24,191 nt of DNA from AP-15 sp036008325. GTDB taxonomy: Bacteria > Pseudomonadota > Alphaproteobacteria > ATCC43930 > CGMCC-115725. A program made the position numbers and the translations under genes. Positions 15,795-21,418 of the stretch are shown here, in pieces. The stretch spans positions 1 through 24,191 of the forward strand of contig DASYNW010000148.1 of NCBI GenBank assembly GCA_036008325.1, read 5' to 3'. Position 1 is the first letter of the stretch, and the number at the start of each line of letters is the position of its first letter. The notes beneath the pieces were generated by a model. That model was given only the letters and a program-made list of their open reading frames with translations. It was not told the origin of the DNA and searched no databases.

Positions 15795-16093
15795 CGGAAA
15801 GCGGGCTCGTATTCTGTTGCGGCGGCCGGTGCCTGCTTATCGCCGCCTGTGCGGCCGGGATGTTGCGGCTTCCGGGCACTTGGTCTCGGAGTTCGGCCGC
15901 GCCGAGGTGATAGTCGCTTCCGGTGAGAGCCGCCAGCGCAAAACACCTTGCCGAAAGCTCGGCGTTCTTACCGGGCCGCCCGGCTTCCGCTTCGGGTCTC
16001 GAAACGCATAGCCGCGGAGCGTGATGAGGAGCTGTCGGCGTGCACCCAGCCCGATCAGCGCGGCCTGCGGCCACATGACGGTCTGGGCAAGGG
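15795..16093. other. Intergenic region between hpnN and the PEP-CTERM pseudogene
   Basis: I find no supportable gene in these 299 bases. It must carry the promoter for hpnN (minus strand), but no clear -35/-10 pair is visible. A short CCGGG/CCCGG dyad lies at about 15971-15983. Open frames here have no ribosome-binding site and no family resemblance. Confidence 0.4.
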
Positions 16094-16798
16094 TTATGGC
16101 GTTCCCGCGATCCGACCGCCGGGAATGGCCAGGGAAAGGGCGGGCCGTTTGCGCCACCCCAGGACACCGAGCAGGCCGGCGCCGAGCAGCCAGAGGGAGC
16201 CAGGCTCTGGAACTCCCATCGAGACCCCGGTGGGTTGATAATCGATGACCATACTACTTTCGTTCACCACCCCAGCGCCGTAACTGAGCGGCACCATGCC
16301 GGGGATCTCGCCGTTGCTCCACAAATCCACGACGTCGTTGTTGCTGAGCGTGAACAGCGCCCCTTAGACGTCGAGGAACCCTCCGGCCAATGGATAGCCA
16401 GGGCACGTGATCGGCGAACCGTCCGGATAAAAAAGGTTGTCGTACGAAATCGCGCTGTCCATGGGCGGAGGATTTACCACGGAAAGGTAGCTCAGGCTCA
16501 CGGGAATGGGCGCACCCAGGGGAGGGCTGACGGGGTTGATCGGCACCAATCCGGTGATCGCCACGTTGGCGATGGACAGGTTCGAGTTCGAGTCTGAAAA
16601 GGTCCCGCTGATGTTGGTGATCGTGTAGGCGCCACCGGGATCGCCGATCACCGTGTCCGGCACGAAAGTCAGCAAGCCGGAGCCGCTGACGCCCGCCCCG
16701 CCGAACCCGAAAGCGATCACGTCGGCTCGGGCCTGCGGCCCGCAGACGAGCCCCGCAATTACGGCACCCGCGCTTAGACGTTTGTATTTCACCTCCAT
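16094..16798 (-). pseudogene. PEP-CTERM sorting-domain protein interrupted by one in-frame stop codon
   Basis: The frame reads 144 codons from ATG 16798, stops at TAA (16366-16364), and stays open in the same frame for 89 more codons to TAA at 16096-16094. The first part has a signal peptide (KYKRLSAGAVIAGLVCGPQARA, cut before DVIAFGFG) and a Gly/Ser/Asn-rich beta-type body. The second part ends with a clear PEP-CTERM signal, VPEPGSLWLLGAGLLGVLGW plus RKR. Since the reading frame is kept across the stop (GGFLDV, stop, GALFTLSNNDVVDLWSNG), a single substitution of a Tyr codon (TAC/TAT to TAA) explains it. Intact proteins of this kind are exported, cut by an exosortase and shown at the surface with exopolysaccharide. 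Seventeen unusual residues follow RKR. No exosortase gene is in the window. Confidence 0.82.
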
Positions 16799-16869
16799 CA
16801 CTCGCGGCGTTTCCTCCGGCCAACGGCTGACCTGGCGGACATTGCCCATATAACTTTGGATTTAACAAG

Positions 16870-16912
16870 CCAGAAGCCGTCGCCCGGTTTGTCGTCATTT
16901 AGGGGCTTCTGG
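16870..16912. repeat. 9-bp inverted repeat with 25-base spacer
   Basis: CCAGAAGCC at 16870-16878 and its exact complement GGCTTCTGG at 16904-16912 flank a 25-base spacer. It lies in the divergent intergenic region, upstream of both the PEP-CTERM gene and the sciP-like gene. It could be a regulatory dyad, an RNA stem, or the remnant of an element's end; no transposase is nearby. Confidence 0.45.
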
Positions 16913-17069
16913 GCGTTTCATGGCGGTCAGCCAATCTGGGGCTGGTCAGTGCGACGTTATGGGCTCGTGATGACCAGCTCCAAAGCCATCGTCGATGCCT
17001 GCGCCGCCATCCGCATGCCCCTTTCGGGGGGTACCTATCTGAAAAAAATTTCGGGATCAGCTCGAGGAT

Positions 17070-17094
17070 GGAATAAACCGATGTCCGGCGCGTC
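17070..17094 (+). promoter_or_regulatory. ECF-type promoter candidate for the sciP-like gene
   Basis: GGAAT (17070-17074, in GGAATAAAC) and CGTC (17091-17094) are 16 bases apart, matching the bipartite architecture of extracytoplasmic-function sigma factor promoters (GGAAY with CGTC/CGTT). Predicted initiation is at about 17101, roughly 95 bases before the sciP-like ATG. Confidence 0.45.
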
Positions 17095-17194
17095 AAATAA
17101 GTGCCGGGCTCGCTGCATCGGGCGTCCTTCACTGACGCCGTTCGCGACGAAGGCCGCCGCCGCGCCAAGTGACCGCCAGCGAGAAAGCAAGACC

Positions 17195-17467
17195 ATGCCG
17201 CAATCGCGTCCACCTGCAACTTCTGTCTTGCCGGCGCCGGACACGAAGCGCTGGTCCCCGGGCCGCAAAGCGGCCGTGGTCGCCGCCACCCGCACAGGCC
17301 TGATCAGCCGCGAGGAAGCGTGCGCCCGCTATCTGCTCTCCGACGAGGAATTGGCGGAGTGGGAGAAGGCCTATGATCGCAACGGCGTTCCCGGCCTGAG
17401 AACCACCCGTCAGCAGAGCTATCGCGCCGCTCAACTGCACCCGAGCGAGGACGTACGCTATAGATAG
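17195..17467 (+). CDS. SciP-like CtrA-inhibitor family protein (DUF1153)
   Basis: A 90-residue protein of the DUF1153 family, whose characterised member SciP in Caulobacter crescentus represses genes activated by the cell-cycle regulator CtrA. The whole family core is present: LPAPDTKRWSPGRKAAVVAA (12-31), GLISREEACARYLLSDEELA (35-54), W56, then GVPGLRTTRQQSYR (64-77). The RKAxVVAAxxxGLxSxEEACxRYxLSxEE pattern is a helix-turn-helix. It lacks the 10-15 residue N-terminal stretch (around GPDGxPLTLADLP) seen in typical SciP proteins, so it may be a paralogue rather than the cell-cycle SciP. The ATG at 17195 follows a GAGAAAG. It sits 31 bases upstream of a DUF1488 gene, probably co-transcribed. 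The symbol is withheld for this reason. Confidence 0.8.
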   Translation: MPQSRPPATSVLPAPDTKRWSPGRKAAVVAATRTGLISREEACARYLLSDEELAEWEKAYDRNGVPGLRTTRQQSYRAAQLHPSEDVRYR

Positions 17468-17498
17468 GGCTGGGTGATCGGCCGCCGGGCGCATTGTG

Positions 17499-17777
17499 AT
17501 GAACCTGTTCAGCTTCCCCGAAGACGTGCGATGGAACGAGGCGGCCGACGCCGTCGAATTCGGGATCGAAATCGGCGAGTACCGCGGCATTGCTCGGATT
17601 CGCCGGCGAGTGTTTCAGCGGCTGCTCGATCAATCGCCCACTCCGCAGCGCTGTATCGAGGCCTATCATCTTTGCCGTAGCGAATTCGAGCGTGCGGCTG
17701 AGGCCAAGCTGCGCGCCCGCGCGCTCGGCGACGACGGAAACCTCGAGCTGACCCTGCGCGATTTCAGGGCCGGCTGA
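17499..17777 (+). CDS. DUF1488 family protein
   Basis: A 92-residue soluble protein. The N-terminal MNLFSFPEDVRWNEAADAVE with FGIEIGEYRGIARI, a central VFQRLLDQ helix, CIEAYHLCRSEFERAAEAKL and the closing DGNLELTLRDF correspond to DUF1488: FP-x-R strand, a regular strand pair, then a helix with R..IE..A..K and a final strand before D-F. Function of the family is unknown. The ATG at 17499 is preceded by an in-frame GTG at 17496, and no strong ribosome-binding site is seen, consistent with translation following the sciP-like gene 31 bases upstream. Its stop lies inside a stem-loop shared with the convergent EVE gene. Confidence 0.75.
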   Translation: MNLFSFPEDVRWNEAADAVEFGIEIGEYRGIARIRRRVFQRLLDQSPTPQRCIEAYHLCRSEFERAAEAKLRARALGDDGNLELTLRDFRAG

Positions 17778-17807
17778 GCCGCTGCAGCAAGGCAGCGCAG
17801 CCGCTCA
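17775..17807. terminator. Bidirectional stem-loop spanning two convergent stop codons
   Basis: TGAGCCGCTGC (17775-17785) pairs with GCAGCCGCTCA (17797-17807) with one mismatch and an 11-base loop. The left arm contains the TGA of the DUF1488 gene (+) and the right arm contains the TGA of the EVE gene (-). It fits a shared terminator for convergent genes, though T-runs are missing. Confidence 0.5.
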
Positions 17808-18218
17808 GGCGGAGACGCCGGCCATCCGGCAGATCACCTCCCATTCGTGGTCGCTAACCGGGCAGACCGACAGCCGCGATTGGCGCAGCAGCGACATGCC
17901 AGCGAGTTCGGGAGCGGCCTTCATCGCGGCGAGCCCGACCGGCTGCGGCACCGGCGCCACCGGGGCGAGGTCGACCATGCCGAGCTTGCCGGATTTGTCG
18001 GCGGGGTCGGGGTAGAAGCTCCTGACCACCTCGGCGATGCCGACAATCTCCTTGCCCTCGTTCGAATGATAGAAGAACGCGCGGTCGCCGGGCTGCATCG
18101 CCCGCAGATTGTTCAGCGCCTGGGCGTTGCGCACCCCGTCCCAATTGGTGCGGCCGTCGGCGACCAGCTGCGCCCACGGATAGCTCGACGGTTCCGATTT
18201 GACCAGCCAATGAGCCAT
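17805..18218 (-). CDS. EVE domain-containing protein
   Basis: A 137-residue protein made up of one EVE domain, a PUA/YTH-like fold that binds modified bases in DNA or RNA. The family motifs are MAHWLVKSEPSSYPWAQLVA (1-20), TNWDGVRNAQALNNLRAMQP (24-43), GDRAFFYHSN and GIAEVV, ending LLRQSRLSVCPVSDHEWEVI. The usual WDGVRNYQA reads WDGVRNAQA, so an aromatic residue near the binding pocket is replaced by alanine. GGAGGAAAGC directly before the ATG at 18218 supports the start. It is the last gene of the minus-strand run tesA-FIST-thpR-EVE, 35 bases after thpR. Ligand unknown; a housekeeping RNA role is the default. Confidence 0.9.
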   Translation of the reverse strand: MAHWLVKSEPSSYPWAQLVADGRTNWDGVRNAQALNNLRAMQPGDRAFFYHSNEGKEIVGIAEVVRSFYPDPADKSGKLGMVDLAPVAPVPQPVGLAAMKAAPELAGMSLLRQSRLSVCPVSDHEWEVICRMAGVSA

Positions 18219-18231
18219 GCTTTCCTCCGGT

Positions 18232-18259
18232 CCGATCAATACGCAGCAGCCGATCAATA
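18232..18259. repeat. 10-bp direct repeat at the thpR/EVE junction
   Basis: CCGATCAATA occurs at 18232-18241 and again at 18250-18259, with an 18-base period. It spans the end of thpR and the 35-base gap before the EVE gene and looks like a partial short duplication. Confidence 0.5.
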
Positions 18260-18793
18260 TCCTAGCGGATAGTCGGCCTGGTCCTCGTAGACCGAGCCGG
18301 CCTTGGTTTGAAAGCTCGCGATCAGGCTGAACGCCGCGACCGCGAGCGGTTCGGCGCGGAACCCGGCATGCGCGGCGAGAAACCGGCCGAGCTGGTCGAG
18401 CGGCGGGTTGTGCAGTCGCGCCAGGGTGACATGCGGGGCGAATTTGCGCGGCTCGGGCGGCAATCCGGCGCGGATCAGCGCATGCTCGATCTTGTCGCGC
18501 AAGGCAACAAGCTCCGCGCTGCGCTCGACCCCGACCCATAGATTGCGCGGCTTGTCGCCGCCGCCGAAAACCCCGGTGCCGGCGAGCTGCAAGGCGAACC
18601 GGCGCGCCCGCAGCCGCACCAGCGCCTCGTCGACATCGGCCGCCTGGTCCTCGCCGATCTCGCCGATGAAGCGCAAAGTCAGGTGGAAATTGCCGGGATC
18701 GACCCATTTCGCGCCGTTGACGCCGGAGCACAACAAGGACAGATGCAGCTTCAGCTCGGGCGGAAACCCGATCCCGACAAACAGCCGCAGCAT
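18254..18793 (-). CDS. thpR: RNA 2',3'-cyclic phosphodiesterase
   Basis: A 179-residue member of the 2H phosphoesterase superfamily (LigT/ThpR type), which hydrolyses RNA 2',3'-cyclic phosphates to 2'-phosphomonoesters. Both catalytic HxTx motifs are present: HLTLRF with His37/Thr39 and HVTLAR with His121/Thr123. The start MLRLFVGIGFPPELKLHLSL and the segment WVDPGNFHLTLRFIGEIGED are characteristic, and the length is normal. The ATG at 18793 lies four bases past the stop codon of the FIST gene, indicating translational coupling within the tesA-FIST-thpR-EVE run. Its co-occurrence with an EVE protein suggests an RNA-related pair, but this is inference. Confidence 0.93.
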   Translation of the reverse strand: MLRLFVGIGFPPELKLHLSLLCSGVNGAKWVDPGNFHLTLRFIGEIGEDQAADVDEALVRLRARRFALQLAGTGVFGGGDKPRNLWVGVERSAELVALRDKIEHALIRAGLPPEPRKFAPHVTLARLHNPPLDQLGRFLAAHAGFRAEPLAVAAFSLIASFQTKAGSVYEDQADYPLGY

Positions 18794-18797
18794 CGGG

Positions 18798-19937
18798 TCA
18801 CGTGAACAGGGTCAGCACGCCGGTGTGGCCATAGAGCCGGTCGCGCGAGATCTCGCCATTGGCGAAAAACCCGATCAGCGGGAAATCGCCCAAGGTCTCG
18901 CGGATCAGCTGCACCTCCACTCCGGGCTCGCCGAACAGCGCCGCGCCGCGGGCGACGCAGCTGACGTAGATCCCGGCCTTGGGTGGCCCGGCAAGGCGGC
19001 CGGCGAGCTGGCGCACCATCCGCGCCATGTCGCGCCGCGCGCTGTCCGGGTCGCGGCGGCAGAACAGGATCGGGTCGCCGGCGGCGATTTCGGCGCCGAG
19101 CACGACCCAGCCGCGGCCGGGATCGATCGCCATGATGTTGCGCACCAGATAGTCGCCGGTATCCGATCCCGGCACCGGCAGTCCGGCAAAGATCACCCCG
19201 CCGAGGCGGCGCAAATCCTTTGCCAGTTCCGGGCCGATATCTTCGAGAAACACGCTCAGCGCCGGGCGGCCGTCGATCACCATCGCGACATTGTCGCGCG
19301 CCTCGTCGATCCGGTGCACCGGGCCGATCGGCATGCAGCCCTGGGTCAGCGCGGTCGCCACCCCGATTTCCGGCGCCAGCATCAGCCCGGCGATGCCCTC
19401 GGCGCCGAAACCGTCACCGCCGCCGGCCTGGGCGCCGGTCTGCGCGACGAGCGGCTGGCCGCAGCGGTGCGACACCAGCCCGCCGACGAGAAAGGCGCCG
19501 CTCGCCGTGGCCGTATCGACCGCCGCCTTGGTCAGATCGGGGCAGCGCGGGTCGGCGTGGACCAGCGCCAGCATGGGCCCCGATTTCTCGATCCATGGGG
19601 CGTGCCGACGCGGCAGGTCCGAGCCCGGGTCGGGGGTCGCGGCAAAGATGCGGAAGCCGTCCGCCGGCAATGCCGCGGTCATCACCACGGCGGCGGGCTC
19701 TTCGAATATTTCGCCGGCGGCCGAGCACACGCCCAGACCGACCCCGCCGACCCAGGAGTGAATGCCGGTGTGCTTCGTCAGATCGCGCAGGAACTCCGGC
19801 AGAACCGCCGCGGCGGGCTCGGTCACATAGACGATCCCGAGGTTGGCGCTGTCCACGGGATCCAGCCCGGCGGCGCAGCGCGCCGCCAGGCTCGCCGGGT
19901 CCCCACTCGCGGCGGCGGCAGCAAAGGGCGCGCTCAT
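18798..19937 (-). CDS. FIST-domain protein (FIST N and FIST C)
   Basis: A 379-residue protein with the FIST layout, a family predicted to sense small ligands, usually in signal transduction. The N-terminal part (LGIVYVTEPAAAVLPEFLRD, then GIHSWVGGVGLGVCSAAGEI) and the GAFLVGGLVSHR segment mark FIST_N. The C-terminal part (GDYLVRNIMAIDPGRGWVVL, IYVSCVARGAALFG, then PLIGFFANGEISRDRLYGHT and GVLTLF) marks FIST_C. No output domain is attached, so any signalling is through a partner. The ATG at 19937 overlaps the tesA stop in the sequence TGATG, a sign of tight translational coupling; a GTG at 19940 is an alternative. It is followed four bases later by thpR. Confidence 0.85.
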   Translation of the reverse strand: MSAPFAAAAASGDPASLAARCAAGLDPVDSANLGIVYVTEPAAAVLPEFLRDLTKHTGIHSWVGGVGLGVCSAAGEIFEEPAAVVMTAALPADGFRIFAATPDPGSDLPRRHAPWIEKSGPMLALVHADPRCPDLTKAAVDTATASGAFLVGGLVSHRCGQPLVAQTGAQAGGGDGFGAEGIAGLMLAPEIGVATALTQGCMPIGPVHRIDEARDNVAMVIDGRPALSVFLEDIGPELAKDLRRLGGVIFAGLPVPGSDTGDYLVRNIMAIDPGRGWVVLGAEIAAGDPILFCRRDPDSARRDMARMVRQLAGRLAGPPKAGIYVSCVARGAALFGEPGVEVQLIRETLGDFPLIGFFANGEISRDRLYGHTGVLTLFT

Positions 19938-20698
19938 CACGCACCCCCGCCCGGCCGGGCAACCAGCCGGGCGACCACCGGCCCGATATGGTCGACCAGC
20001 ACGCCGACACCTTTGGCGTTGGGGTGCAGTCCGTCCGGCTGATTGAGGCTGGGCTTCATCGCAACTCCTTCCAGAAAGAACGGATAGAGCGGCACGTGGC
20101 GCTGGCGCGCGAGATCGGGATAGATCCGGTCGAAGTCGCGCTGATAGGCGGCTCCCCAGTTCGGCGGCGCAAGCATGCCGAGAAGCAGCACTTTGGCGCC
20201 ACGAGCCTCGATCTTCTGGATCATCTTATCGAGGTTGTCGCGCACCGTCGCCGGATCGATGCCGCGCAGCGCATCGTTTGCGCCCAGCGCCAGGATTACC
20301 AGATCGGGCTTGTCGGCAAGCGCCCAGTCGAGCCGCGCCAGCCCGCCAGTGGTGGTGTCGCCGGAGACCCCGGCATTGACGACGCGGGCCGCCACGCCAT
20401 GCCGATGCAGCCACGCTTCGAGCTGCGCCGGAAACGCCTCTTCCGGCATCAGCCCGTAGCCCGCGGTCAGGCTGTCGCCAAAATCGACGATCGCCGGAGA
20501 GGGCGCTGCCGCCGATGCGCTGCCGGCGGCGAGGCCGAGGCCGAGCAGCGCCGCGGCCAGCGGGGGCCATGCGTTGAAAACCCGGGGCCGCGCGCCATAT
20601 GCTCGGCCAATCCGCCGCTCGCCGAGCGTTGCATGACGCGAGCCGGCTTGCCGCGCCGCCCTTCCTGGCCCGGACGGTACATGACCAGCTCGCTGCAT
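19937..20698 (-). CDS. tesA: SGNH/GDSL arylesterase-lysophospholipase, TesA-like
   Basis: A periplasmic esterase of the TesA family (thioesterase I/protease I/lysophospholipase L1). All four SGNH blocks are present: FGDSLTAGYG with the nucleophile serine, NAGVSGDTTTGG, LALGANDALRG and the DxxH pair in PDGLHPNAKG. A signal peptide PPLAAALLGLGLAAGSASA precedes APSPAIVDFGDS. The start is unclear: no ATG, GTG or TTG occurs in frame between 20698 and the signal peptide, and 20698 lies inside the divergent ybbA gene. Only an ATT at 20611 is nearer. The C-terminus (TGA at 19939) overlaps the FIST start. Divergent tesA-ybbA-ybbP order is the same as in E. coli. Function is sure; the 5' end is not. 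Confidence 0.88.
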   Translation of the reverse strand: MQRAGHVPSGPGRAARQAGSRHATLGERRIGRAYGARPRVFNAWPPLAAALLGLGLAAGSASAAAPSPAIVDFGDSLTAGYGLMPEEAFPAQLEAWLHRHGVAARVVNAGVSGDTTTGGLARLDWALADKPDLVILALGANDALRGIDPATVRDNLDKMIQKIEARGAKVLLLGMLAPPNWGAAYQRDFDRIYPDLARQRHVPLYPFFLEGVAMKPSLNQPDGLHPNAKGVGVLVDHIGPVVARLVARPGGGA

Positions 20699-21418
20699 TC
20701 TGGCGACCCGCTCGTGGTGGTGGACGAGGTTCAGCTCACTCTGGGCAGCCCCGCCGGACCCGTCAACATTCTGCGCGGGATCTCGCTGGAGATCGCCGCC
20801 GGCGAGACCGTGAGCCTGGTCGGCCCGTCGGGCTCGGGCAAATCGAGCCTGATGATGGTGCTGGGCGGTCTCGAACGGCCCACCGCCGGCCGGGTGCGGG
20901 TCGACGGGCATGATCTCGGCCACCTCGGCGAGGATGGGCTGGCCCGGCTGCGGCGCCGTGCCGTCGGTATCGTGTTTCAGGCGTTTCATCTGATCCCGAC
21001 GATGACGGCGCTCGAAAATGTGGCATTGCCGCTCGAGCTCGGCGGGCATCGCGACGCCTTTGCCGCGGCGGCTCAGGGGCTCGACGCGGTCGGCCTCGGC
21101 CATCGTCTCGATCACTACCCGGCGCAGCTCTCGGGCGGTGAGCAGCAGCGGGTGGCGATCGCCCGCGCCTTTATCGGCCGCCCGATGCTGCTGCTCGCCG
21201 ACGAGCCGACCGGAAATCTCGATGGCGCCACCGGCAGCCTCGTTATCGACTGCCTGTTCGAACAGCGCGCCCGGCACGGCACCGCGCTGTTGCTGATTAC
21301 CCACGATCAGAGCCTGGCCGAGCGCTGCGAGCGCCAGATCCGGCTGGCGGACGGCCGCATTATCGACGACCGGCGTACCGCGCCCTTGCGGCTCGGCGCC
21401 GCGCGCCGCGCCCGGTGA
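20681..21418 (+). CDS. ybbA: ABC transporter ATP-binding protein, YbbA-like
   Basis: A 245-residue ATPase of the LolD/MacB-type group, driving an FtsX-fold permease. Walker A GPSGSGKSS (48-56), Q-loop VFQAFHLIP (98-106), signature LSGGEQQR (150-157), Walker B LLLADEPTGNLD (170-181) and the switch His208 in LITHD are intact. The segments LIPTMTALENVALPLEL and DHYPAQLSGGEQQRVAIARA match E. coli YbbA closely. ATG 20681 gives the usual N-terminus; ATG 20633 would add 16 residues, and neither has a strong ribosome-binding site. It ends in a 4-base GTGA overlap with the permease gene, so the pair is one operon, and it is divergent from tesA. Confidence 0.93.
   Translation: MTSSLHSGDPLVVVDEVQLTLGSPAGPVNILRGISLEIAAGETVSLVGPSGSGKSSLMMVLGGLERPTAGRVRVDGHDLGHLGEDGLARLRRRAVGIVFQAFHLIPTMTALENVALPLELGGHRDAFAAAAQGLDAVGLGHRLDHYPAQLSGGEQQRVAIARAFIGRPMLLLADEPTGNLDGATGSLVIDCLFEQRARHGTALLLITHDQSLAERCERQIRLADGRIIDDRRTAPLRLGAARRAR

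Larger units (their letters stand above)
16799..17194. other. Intergenic region between the PEP-CTERM pseudogene and the sciP-like gene
   Basis: A 396-base divergent region without a convincing gene. It is locally AT-richer (16850-16865 and 17040-17052) than its surroundings. It holds the ribosome-binding site of the PEP-CTERM gene (GGAGGAA, 16817-16811 on the minus strand), a 9-bp inverted repeat (16870-16912), a small CCCC-TTTC-GGGG dyad (17018-17029), and an ECF-type promoter candidate (17070-17094). Confidence 0.5.

Noticed and set aside
16860..17060. Insertion sequence remnant around the 9-bp inverted repeat
   Set aside because: No transposase fragment, target duplication or matching ends could be recognised.
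18408..20042. Long plus-strand open frame (544 codons) opposite thpR and the FIST gene
   Set aside because: Composition is that of an antisense shadow; the opposite strand carries recognisable thpR and FIST domains with proper junctions.
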